A stretch of 10,102 nt of DNA from Gemmatimonadota bacterium. Its GTDB lineage: Bacteria > Gemmatimonadota > Gemmatimonadetes > Longimicrobiales > Longimicrobiaceae. The stretch is from positions 1 to 10,102 of the forward strand of contig JAFAYN010000454.1 in NCBI GenBank assembly GCA_019240375.1, written 5' to 3'. Made by a program: the position numbers and the translations under genes. This document shows positions 1 through 6,614 of the stretch, piece by piece; position 1 is the stretch's first letter, and the number at the start of each line of letters is the position of its first letter. The notes under the pieces are model-generated. The model was given only the letters and a program-made list of their open reading frames with translations. It ran no database searches and was not told the DNA's origin.

Positions 1-1350
1 CGCACGACCGGCCGCTCCCGCTCTCCTTCCAGCAGCAGCGCATCTGGCTCCTGGAGCAGATGGAGCCGGGGAGCCCGCTGTACAACGTCCCGGTCGCCTT
101 CCGCTTCCGCGGCGCGCTCGACCCCGAGCTGGCCCGCCGCGCGCTCAACCAGGTGGCGCAGCGCCACGCGATCCTGCGCACCGTCTACACCGTGGACGAC
201 GCGGGCGAGCCGGTGCAGGTCATCCGCGCCGACCTGAGCCTCCCCCTCCCGCTCGACGACCTGCGCTCCATCGCGGACGACGACGAGCGCGAGGCCGAGG
301 CACACCGGCTGTCGCTGGTGGAGGCGTCGCGCCCCTTCGACATCGGGCGGGAGTCGTCGTACCGGGCGCGGCTGGTCCGCATGGCCGACGAGGACTACAT
401 CATGCTCGCCACCTTCCACCACCTGGCGGTGGACGGGTGGTCGGGCGGGATCTTCTACGAGGAGTGGTTCCGCTGCTACGCGGGGCTGGTGCTGGGGCAG
501 GATCCGCGCCTCCCCGAGCTGAAGGTGCAGTACGCCGACTTCGCCGTCTGGCAGCGCGACTGGCTCTCGGGCGAGCGCCTTCAGGAGCAGGTGTCGTACT
601 GGCGGAAGCGCCTGGAGGGGGCGCCGCTGGCGCTGGAGATCCCCACCGACCGGGTGCGCCCGCCGCTGCGCAGCTACCGCGGGGCGCAGCACCGGGTGTT
701 CGTCTCCCCCGACCTCAAGGCCCGGCTGGAGGCGCTGTGCGCGCGGGAGGGGATCACCCTCTTCATCCTGCTGATGGCCGCGTACAAGGTCATGCTCCTG
801 CGCTACTCCGGGCAGGAGGACCTGGTGGTCGGGACGGTGGACGCCAACCGCTCGCACCCCGAGATCGAGCCGCTGATCGGCTTCTTCATCAACACCCTCC
901 CCATCCGCACCGGGCTGCAGGGCGACCCCGCGCTGGTGGAGCTGTTCGGGCGGGTGCGCGACTCCACGCTGGGCGCCTACGCCCACGCCGAGCTCCCGCT
1001 GGAAAAGCTGCTGGAAGAGCTTCACCTGGAGCGCGACCTGAGCCGCAACCCGCTGATCCAGGTGATGTTCGGCTTCGAGCGCCCCATCGCCCACTTCACC
1101 GAGCCGGTGCCGCAGCTCGGCTTCCGCGGGGTGGACTACAAGGACCAGGGGCTCACCGACAGCGGGACGGCCAAGTTCGACCTGGACGTGCTCCTGCGCG
1201 AGCACCCCGAGGAGGGGACGATCGTGGGGATCATGGGCTACAACCTGGACCTCTTCGACCCGTCCACCGCCGAGCGGCTGCTGGCCAACTACATCGCCGT
1301 GCTGGAGGGGATCGCCGCCCACCCCGAGCGGCGCATCTCGGAGCTGGAGG
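1..1350 (+). other. Condensation domain C1 (LCL-like), N-terminal edge possibly missing
   Basis: Forms the peptide bond between the upstream chain and the residue loaded by A1. Visible: the start motif PLSFQQQRIWLLEQ at about 18-59, catalytic HHLAVDGWS from 417 (second His is the expected general base; Asp125 structural, counted from codon 60), YADFAVWQRDWL, an IGFFINTLPIR stretch, and RNPLIQVMFGFE. These match the LCL class (L-configured donor) rather than starter or cyclization domains: the HHxxxDG is intact and no DxxxxD cyclization signature is present. An elongation-type C at the window edge implies that at least one earlier module or loading unit lies upstream. The subtype call is by eye. 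Confidence 0.88.
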
Positions 1351-4300
1351 TGATGAGCCCCCGCGAGCGGGAGCGCGTGCTGGAAGGGTTCAACGCCACC
1401 GCCCACCCCTTCCCCGCCGAGCCGCTGGTCCCGGCGCTGGTGTCCGAGGGCGCGCGCCGGCACCCCGACGCTCCCGCCCTGCTCTGGGGCGAGGCGAGCG
1501 TCACCTACGCAGAGCTGGAGGCGGGCGCGAACCGGCTCGCCCGGGTGCTGCGCCGCCGTGGCGTGGGACCGGAGGTGCTGGTGGGGGTGTGCGTGGAGCG
1601 CGGGCCGGAGATGGTGACCGCGCTGCTGGGGATCCTGCGGGCGGGCGGAGCCTTCGTCCCGCTCGACCCCGCGCACCCCGACGACCGCCTGGCCCGCATC
1701 GTCCGCGACGCGGGGCTGGGGGTGATCGTGACGCAGGAACGGCTGGGCGCCCGCCTGGAAGCGTACGGGGCGGAGCTGATCGCCCTCGACTCGGACGACG
1801 TCGCGGGGGAGAGTGCGGAAGCCCCGGCGGTGGCGCTCGCGCCGGAAGGGCTGGCGTACGTGATCTACACCTCCGGCTCCACGGGGACGCCAAAGGGTGT
1901 GCGGGTGGAGCACCGCGCCCTGCTGGACACCCTGCTCGGCTCGCGGGAGCGCTTCGGGGTGCGCGAGGGCGACGTGATGACCTCGCTCGCCTCGTACGCG
2001 TTCGACATCTGGCTCTTCGAGGCGCTTCTCCCCCTGGTTTCCGGGGGCGCGGTGCGGATCGTCCCCGCCGAGCACGTCACCGACATGGACGCGCTGATGC
2101 GCGAGGCCGCGGACGCCACCCTGCTGCACGCCGTCCCCGCGCTGATGCGGCAGCTGGTGCAGGCGCTGACCGAGGAGGGACGAACGCTCCCCGGGCTGCG
2201 CCACGCCTTCGTCGGCGGCGACGCCGTCCCGGCCGACCTGCTGGAGGAGATGCGCGTCGTCTTCCCGGCCGCCGCTGTGGACGTGCTGTACGGCCCCACC
2301 GAGGGCGGGATCATCTGCACCGCCCACTCTGCGGGGGAGCCCCGCCCCGAGCGGCACCTGCTGGGGACCCCGCTCCCCAACGCCCGCATCTACGTGTGCG
2401 ACGCGCCGGGGCGGCCGGTCCCGCTCGGCGTCCCCGGCGAGCTGCTGCTGGGCGGCCCCGGGCTGGCCCGCGGCTACCACGGCCGGGCGGACATGACCGC
2501 CGAGAAGTTCGTCCCCGACCCGTTCGGCGCCACGCCGGGGGAGCGGCTGTACCGCACCGGCGACCGGGCGCGCTGGCGGCCGGACGGCGAGCTGGAGTTC
2601 ATGGGGAGGGTGGACGAGCAGGTCAAGGTGCGCGGCTACCGGGTGGAGCCCGGCGAGATCGAGTCGGCCCTGCTGCGCCACGACAGCGTTTCCGAGGCGG
2701 TGGTGGTGCTGCGCGACGACGCGCTGGTGGGGTACTTCACCGCGCGCGAGCCGGTGGGCACCGACCGGCTCAAGGCGCACCTCCGCGGACACGTCCCCGA
2801 GTACATGGTCCCCTCCTTCCTGGTGGCGCTGGACGCCTTCCCGCTCACCTCCACGGGGAAGGTGGACCGCAACGCCCTCCCGGCACCGGAGCGCGGCGCG
2901 GCGGAGGCCGGGTACGAGGCGCCGCGCACCCCGACCGAAGAGGTGCTGGCCGAGGTGTGGCGCGAGGTGCTGCGGGTGGAGCGGGTGGGGGTGCGCGACA
3001 ACTTCTTCGAGCTGGGCGGCGACTCCATCCTGTCCATCCAGGCGGTGTCCCGCGCCCGCCGGGCGGGGGTGGAGCTGAAGCCCAGGCACTTCTTCGAGCA
3101 CCCCACCATCGCCGAGCTTGCCCCGCTGGTGGCGAACGGCAACGGCGACGGCTCGTCTGCGTCGGCGGCGGACGGGGGGCACGTCACCCGCGCCGCCGGA
3201 CCGTTCGCGCTGTCGGGGCTCGACCCGGACGCGCTCGCCGCGCTGCGGGAGGCCGAGCCGGACGCGGTGGACGCGTACCCGCTCTCGCCGATGCAGGAGG
3301 GGATGCTCTTCCACTCGCTGTACGCCCCCGGGCAGGGCGGGTACGTGGGGCAGTACGTGTTCGGGCTGGCGGGGACGGTGGACGTGGACGCCTTCCGGCG
3401 CGCCTGGCAGGGGACGGCGGACCGCCACGCGGTGCTGCACAGCGGCTTCGTGTGGGAAGGGCTCGACCGGCCGCTCCAGGTGGTGCACGGGCGGGCGGAG
3501 CTCCCCTTCCGCGAGGAGGACTGGCGTGGCCTCCCGGAATCGGAGCAGGCGGAGCGGCTGCGGGAGTTCCTGCGCTCCGACCGCGAGCAGGGGTTCGAGG
3601 TGGCGCGGGCACCGCTGATGCGCATGGCGCTCTTCCGCCTGCGCGACGACCTGTACCGGATGGTGTGGACCCACCACCACCTGATCACCGACGGGTGGAG
3701 CCTCCCGCTGGTCTTCCGCGACGTGGTGACGCTCTTCGACGCGTACGCGCGCGGCGAGGAGCTCCGGCTCCCGCCCGCCCCGGCGTACCGCGACTACGTG
3801 GCCTGGCTGGGCGAGCGCGACCTCGCCGCCGCGGAGCGCTTCTGGAGGGAGGAGCTGGCCGGCTTCGCCGCGCCGACCCCGCTCGACTTCGGGCGGGTCA
3901 CCCCCCCGGCGGCGGACGAGCCCCGCTACGGGCGGACCCGGATCGAGCTTTCCGAGGACGATTCGCAGGCGCTCCAGGCGCTGGCGCGCCGGCACCATCT
4001 CACCCTGAGCACCCTGGTGCAGGGGGCGTGGGCGCTGGTGCTGTCGCAGTACGGCGGCGAGGACGACGTGCTCTTCGGCGCGGTGGTCTCCGGCCGCCCC
4101 GGGGAGCTGGCCGGGGTGGAGGAGATGGTCGGGCTGTTCATCAACACCGTCCCGGTGCGGGTGAGGACCACGCCGGGGCAGCCGCTCCCGGAGTGGCTGG
4201 CGGAGCTGCAGCGGCGGCTCGCCACGGCGCGCGAGTACGCCTACACCCCGCTGGTGCAGGTCCGCTCGTGGACCGAAGTGCCGGCGTCGCAGGCGCTCTT

Positions 4301-6458
4301 CGAGAGCATCGTCGTGTTCCAGAACCTCCCCATGGAGGACGTGGTCTCGGGCGGGGAGCGGAGCTTCGTCATCCAGGACTGGGAAGGGACCGAGCAGGCC
4401 GACCTCCCGCTCACCCTGGTGGCCGCCATGCGCGACCGGCTGGGGGTGGAGGCGGAGTTCCTGCGCGACCGCTTCGACCCGGAGGCGATCGAGCGGGTGC
4501 TGGAACAGCTCCGCGCGCTCCTGGTGAGCATGGCCGCCGCCCCGGAGCGCACGCTGGGCGAGGTGGGGCTCCTGGAAGGGGCGGAGCGGAGCCGGGTGCT
4601 GGAGGAGTGGAGCGGCTTCCGCGAGGAGTTCCCCGCGACGCCGGTGCACGAGCGGTTCGCCGAACGGGCGAGGATGAACCCGGAGGCGGTCGCGGTGGTG
4701 TCCGGCGGCCGGTCGCTGACCTACGGCGAGCTGGACGCGCGCGCCAACCGGCTCGCGCACGCCCTGCTGCGGCGCGGCGGGGGGCCGGAGGCGCGGGTCG
4801 GGGTGTACGTCGAGCGTGGGGCCGACGCGGTGGTCGGTGCGCTGGCGGCCCTCAGGGCCGGGTGCGCGTACGTCCCGCTGGACCCGGCGTACCGCTCCGA
4901 GCGGCTCGCCCACACGCTCCGCGACGCCGACGTGCGGGTGCTCCTCACCCAGGAGTCGCTGGCGGGCACCCTCCCGACCGATGGGATCCAGGTGATCCGG
5001 CTGGACGCCGACCGGGACGAGATCGACCGGGCAAGCGCGGAGGCTCCCGCCGTGAGGGTCGATCCGGAGCAGCTCGCGTACGTGATCTACACCTCGGGCT
5101 CCACCGGCACCCCCAAGGGCGTGGCGGTGTCGCACGGGGCGCTCGCCAACGCGGTGAACGCCTCCGTGCGGCTGCACGGGATCGGAGCGGACACCCGCCT
5201 CCTCCAGGCGTACTCGTTCAGCTTCGACCCGGCGGTGCTCGACCTGTTCATGGCACTCACCACCGGGGCCTCGCTCCACGTCGCCAGCCGCGAGGAGCAG
5301 CTTTCCGGCGAGGGGCTGACCGGGCTGATGCGGACGCACGGGATCACCGCCGCGGCCCTGGCCCCGGCGCTGCTCGCCTCCCTCCCCGACGACGACCTCC
5401 CCGCGCTGCGGACGGTGATCGCCGGGGGCGACGTGACCCCGCCGGCTACGGTCGCCCGCTGGTCACGGGGGCGGCGCTTCTTCATCGCCTACGGCCCCAC
5501 CGAGACCACGGTGGTCGCCACGGCGCTGGAGGTCGCGGAGGCAACGCGCGGCGCGCCCATCGGCCGCCCCATCGCCAACCTGCGCGCGTACGTGCTGGAC
5601 CGCGACGGGCGCCCGGTCCCGGCCGGAGTCCCGGGCGAATTGTTCGTCGGCGGCGCGGGCGTGGCGCGGGGGTACCTGGGCCGCCCCGACCTGACCGCCG
5701 AGCGCTTCGTCCCCGACGCCTTTGCGAGCGAGGCGGGGGCGCGGGCGTACCGCACCGGCGACCGGGCGCGCTGGCGCGAGGACGGGACGCTGGAGTTCCT
5801 GGGGCGCCTCGACCAGCAGGTCAAGATCCGCGGCTTCCGCATCGAGCCCGGCGAGGTGGAGGCGGTGCTCGCCGCCCACCTCGCCGTCCGCGAGGCGGCG
5901 GTGGTCGCGCGGGAGGACGTCCCCGGCGAGCGGCGCCTGGTGGCGTACCTGACGGCATCCGACGGCGAGCTTTCGGTGGACGCGGTGCGCGCCCACGCCC
6001 GGGAACGGCTCCCGGAGCACATGGTCCCCGCCGCCTTCGTGACGCTGGACGCGCTCCCGCTCACCCCCAGCGGCAAGCTGGACCGGCGCGCCCTCCCGGC
6101 GCCGGAGCGGGGGGTCGCCGCGGCGGAGTACGTCGCCCCGCGCACCCCGGTGGAGGAGATGCTGGTGGAGATCGTGGCCGACGTGCTGGGGGTGGAGCGC
6201 GTGGGCGTGAACGACGGCTTCTTCGACATCGGCGGGCACTCGCTCCTCGCCACCCGCGTGCTGGCGCGCATCCGCAAGGCGTTCGGGATCGACCTCCAGC
6301 TGCGGGCGCTGTTCGAGGCGCCCACCGTGGCCGGGATCGCCGAGCGGCTGTCGGCGGAGCAGCCGAAGGTGGAGGTGGACGCCGACCGACTGGAAGCGAT
6401 ACTGGAGCGGATCGAGGACCTGTCGGAGGAGGAAGTCCTGCGGCTCCTCCGTGGTTGA
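1..6458 (+). CDS. Nonribosomal peptide synthetase, two modules C-A-T-C-A-T (5' end outside window)
   Basis: Cytoplasmic multimodular NRPS that selects, activates and joins two successive amino acids, holding them as thioesters on phosphopantetheine carriers. The frame is open from the window edge (first full codon at 3) to TGA at 6456-6458: 2151 visible residues. The ATG at 60 is not the start. It lies inside the first condensation motif, and the 19 codons before it already read PLSFQQQRIWLLEQ, the usual C1 motif, so the gene begins upstream. Counting from the codon at 60, the order is C1 (HHLAVDG, H120), A1 (TSGSTGTPKG near 604; YGPTE at 744), T1 (LGGDSI, Ser989), C2 (HHLITDG, H1206), A2 (YGPTE at 1811), T2 (IGGHSL, Ser2061) and a short C-terminal tail. 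It ends on a carrier with no thioesterase or reductase, so the chain must pass to another protein, most simply the next gene. Family and domain order are certain; substrates and product are not. Confidence 0.97.
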   Translation, partial: HDRPLPLSFQQQRIWLLEQMEPGSPLYNVPVAFRFRGALDPELARRALNQVAQRHAILRTVYTVDDAGEPVQVIRADLSLPLPLDDLRSIADDDEREAEAHRLSLVEASRPFDIGRESSYRARLVRMADEDYIMLATFHHLAVDGWSGGIFYEEWFRCYAGLVLGQDPRLPELKVQYADFAVWQRDWLSGERLQEQVSYWRKRLEGAPLALEIPTDRVRPPLRSYRGAQHRVFVSPDLKARLEALCAREGITLFILLMAAYKVMLLRYSGQEDLVVGTVDANRSHPEIEPLIGFFINTLPIRTGLQGDPALVELFGRVRDSTLGAYAHAELPLEKLLEELHLERDLSRNPLIQVMFGFERPIAHFTEPVPQLGFRGVDYKDQGLTDSGTAKFDLDVLLREHPEEGTIVGIMGYNLDLFDPSTAERLLANYIAVLEGIAAHPERRISELEVMSPRERERVLEGFNATAHPFPAEPLVPALVSEGARRHPDAPALLWGEASVTYAELEAGANRLARVLRRRGVGPEVLVGVCVERGPEMVTALLGILRAGGAFVPLDPAHPDDRLARIVRDAGLGVIVTQERLGARLEAYGAELIALDSDDVAGESAEAPAVALAPEGLAYVIYTSGSTGTPKGVRVEHRALLDTLLGSRERFGVREGDVMTSLASYAFDIWLFEALLPLVSGGAVRIVPAEHVTDMDALMREAADATLLHAVPALMRQLVQALTEEGRTLPGLRHAFVGGDAVPADLLEEMRVVFPAAAVDVLYGPTEGGIICTAHSAGEPRPERHLLGTPLPNARIYVCDAPGRPVPLGVPGELLLGGPGLARGYHGRADMTAEKFVPDPFGATPGERLYRTGDRARWRPDGELEFMGRVDEQVKVRGYRVEPGEIESALLRHDSVSEAVVVLRDDALVGYFTAREPVGTDRLKAHLRGHVPEYMVPSFLVALDAFPLTSTGKVDRNALPAPERGAAEAGYEAPRTPTEEVLAEVWREVLRVERVGVRDNFFELGGDSILSIQAVSRARRAGVELKPRHFFEHPTIAELAPLVANGNGDGSSASAADGGHVTRAAGPFALSGLDPDALAALREAEPDAVDAYPLSPMQEGMLFHSLYAPGQGGYVGQYVFGLAGTVDVDAFRRAWQGTADRHAVLHSGFVWEGLDRPLQVVHGRAELPFREEDWRGLPESEQAERLREFLRSDREQGFEVARAPLMRMALFRLRDDLYRMVWTHHHLITDGWSLPLVFRDVVTLFDAYARGEELRLPPAPAYRDYVAWLGERDLAAAERFWREELAGFAAPTPLDFGRVTPPAADEPRYGRTRIELSEDDSQALQALARRHHLTLSTLVQGAWALVLSQYGGEDDVLFGAVVSGRPGELAGVEEMVGLFINTVPVRVRTTPGQPLPEWLAELQRRLATAREYAYTPLVQVRSWTEVPASQALFESIVVFQNLPMEDVVSGGERSFVIQDWEGTEQADLPLTLVAAMRDRLGVEAEFLRDRFDPEAIERVLEQLRALLVSMAAAPERTLGEVGLLEGAERSRVLEEWSGFREEFPATPVHERFAERARMNPEAVAVVSGGRSLTYGELDARANRLAHALLRRGGGPEARVGVYVERGADAVVGALAALRAGCAYVPLDPAYRSERLAHTLRDADVRVLLTQESLAGTLPTDGIQVIRLDADRDEIDRASAEAPAVRVDPEQLAYVIYTSGSTGTPKGVAVSHGALANAVNASVRLHGIGADTRLLQAYSFSFDPAVLDLFMALTTGASLHVASREEQLSGEGLTGLMRTHGITAAALAPALLASLPDDDLPALRTVIAGGDVTPPATVARWSRGRRFFIAYGPTETTVVATALEVAEATRGAPIGRPIANLRAYVLDRDGRPVPAGVPGELFVGGAGVARGYLGRPDLTAERFVPDAFASEAGARAYRTGDRARWREDGTLEFLGRLDQQVKIRGFRIEPGEVEAVLAAHLAVREAAVVAREDVPGERRLVAYLTASDGELSVDAVRAHARERLPEHMVPAAFVTLDALPLTPSGKLDRRALPAPERGVAAAEYVAPRTPVEEMLVEIVADVLGVERVGVNDGFFDIGGHSLLATRVLARIRKAFGIDLQLRALFEAPTVAGIAERLSAEQPKVEVDADRLEAILERIEDLSEEEVLRLLRG
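1390..2900 (+). other. Adenylation domain A1, pocket code D-I-F-H-F-G-L-I-I-K
   Basis: Activates an amino acid as aminoacyl-AMP and loads it on T1. Core motifs are complete: [27 protein letters not shown] (from 1851), FDIWLFE (2001), YGPTE (2289), YRTGDR, GRVDEQVKVRG and STGKVDRN with the catalytic Lys at 2859. Pocket residues by alignment to GrsA PheA, counted from codon 60: D649, I650, F653, H690, F717, G719, L743, I751, I752, K934. Asp at the first position means an alpha-amino acid. The code shares seven of ten positions with the 4-hydroxyphenylglycine code as I remember it (DIFHLGLLCK). If the GGIIC stretch carries a one-residue insertion, the ninth position becomes Cys and the match improves. 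The segment between A8 and A9 is a few residues shorter than usual (REDxPG-type loop missing). The substrate is a hypothesis. Confidence 0.9.
2910..3135 (+). other. Peptidyl carrier domain T1 (GGDSI type)
   Basis: Carries the A1 residue and the growing chain on phosphopantetheine attached to Ser989 (codon 3024-3026) in DNFFELGGDSI. Carriers with GGDSI rather than GGHSL are typically found in front of epimerization domains (known for the family), yet a condensation domain follows here. The carrier is followed by a flexible Gly/Ser/Ala/Asn-rich linker (about 3132-3200) leading into C2. Confidence 0.92.
3270..4560 (+). other. Condensation domain C2
   Basis: Joins the chain on T1 to the residue loaded by A2. 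Visible: AYPLSPMQEGMLFHS from 3273, HHLITDGWS from 3675 (H1206/H1207, D1211, counted from codon 60), GLFINTVPVR, and a VVFQNLP segment near 4314. It belongs to the SPMQEGMLFH branch of condensation domains, clearly different from C1 and C3, which are of the SFxQQRxWxL branch. The extended HHLxxxxGD signature of dual condensation/epimerization domains is not present: the matching place reads HSLYAPGQG. Stereochemical class (LCL or DCL) cannot be settled by eye. Confidence 0.88.
4610..6110 (+). other. Adenylation domain A2, pocket code D-P-L-A-I-G-A-V-V-K
   Basis: Activates the second residue and loads T2. Core motifs are complete: [32 protein letters not shown] (from 5073), IAYGPTETT (YGPTE from 5490), [17 protein letters not shown] and PSGKLDRR with the catalytic Lys at 6075. 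Pocket residues by alignment to PheA, counted from codon 60: D1723, P1724, L1727, A1766, I1787, G1789, A1810, V1818, V1819, K2006. Asp in the first place indicates an alpha-amino acid. All other specificity residues are apolar, which suggests a hydrophobic side chain. Pro in the second position is uncommon, and I do not recognise the full code, so no substrate is assigned. Confidence 0.9.
6130..6350 (+). other. Peptidyl carrier domain T2 (GGHSL type)
   Basis: Carries the chain after the second condensation on phosphopantetheine at Ser2061 (codon 6240-6242) in DGFFDIGGHSLLATRV. GGHSL is the usual form for a carrier feeding a condensation domain, which fits transfer to C3 of the next protein. 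The arm following the Ser helix (FGIDLQLRALFEAPTVAGIA) is canonical. Confidence 0.93.
6360..6458 (+). other. C-terminal tail, possible docking segment
   Basis: About 30 residues after T2, rich in Glu and Leu, ending LEAILERIEDLSEEEVLRLLRG. The heptad-like Leu/Ile spacing predicts one amphipathic acidic helix. Tails of this kind at NRPS and PKS C-termini often serve as short docking helices for the next protein in line. A partner role with the basic N-terminal segment of the downstream NRPS (6489-6614) is inference. Confidence 0.5.
6424..6451 (+). other. Inverted repeat near the end of the first NRPS gene
   Basis: CGGAGGAG (6424-6431) and CTCCTCCG (6444-6451) are perfect reverse complements separated by 12 nt, ending 4 nt before the TGA. 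The transcript could form an 8-bp GC hairpin. There is no following U tract, so it does not look like an intrinsic terminator. In DNA this GC-rich, and with codons for repeated Glu and Leu, it may be chance. Confidence 0.3.
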
Positions 6459-6488
6459 GTCGGTTCGGAGAAACGAGGGGATAGATCG
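6459..6488 (+). promoter_or_regulatory. Short intergenic gap with Shine-Dalgarno site for the second NRPS gene
   Basis: The 30-bp gap holds GAGGGG at 6475-6480, 8 nt before the ATG at 6489, a good ribosome-binding distance. It decides the start of the downstream gene. There is no room for a separate promoter and no terminator-like structure inside the gap, so the two genes are read as one operon. Confidence 0.8.
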
Positions 6489-6614
6489 ATGACGGACATG
6501 CTGGACCGGCTGGCGAAGCTCTCGCCCGAGCGCCGCCTCCTCCTGCAGAAGCTGCTGCAGAAGGACCACGGCTCGCACGAGCGGGAGGAGATCCGCAGGA
6601 GGGGCACCGACGGA
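6489..6614 (+). other. N-terminal segment ahead of C3, possible docking region
   Basis: Forty-two residues before the condensation domain: an amphipathic stretch [21 protein letters not shown] followed by a charged, Arg- and Glu-rich linker. The LSPERR...LLxKLL pattern is common at the start of NRPS proteins that begin with a condensation domain. It is net basic in its first half, which would complement the acidic tail of the upstream protein. Pairing is inferred only. Confidence 0.55.

Noticed and set aside
3270..3350. C2 as a dual condensation/epimerization domain
   Set aside because: The required HH(I/L)xxxxGD near the N-terminus is degenerate here (HSLYAPGQG), so the sequence does not support dual activity.
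6424..6470. Hairpin as an intrinsic terminator between the two NRPS genes
   Set aside because: No U tract follows, the hairpin lies inside the coding sequence, and the second gene starts only 30 bp after the first ends.
437..6484. A 2015-codon open frame on the + strand in the second frame, overlapping the first NRPS gene
   Set aside because: It is almost wholly Arg, Ala, Gly and Pro, has no recognisable domain, and follows from the GC-rich third positions of the real frame, which carries complete NRPS motifs throughout.
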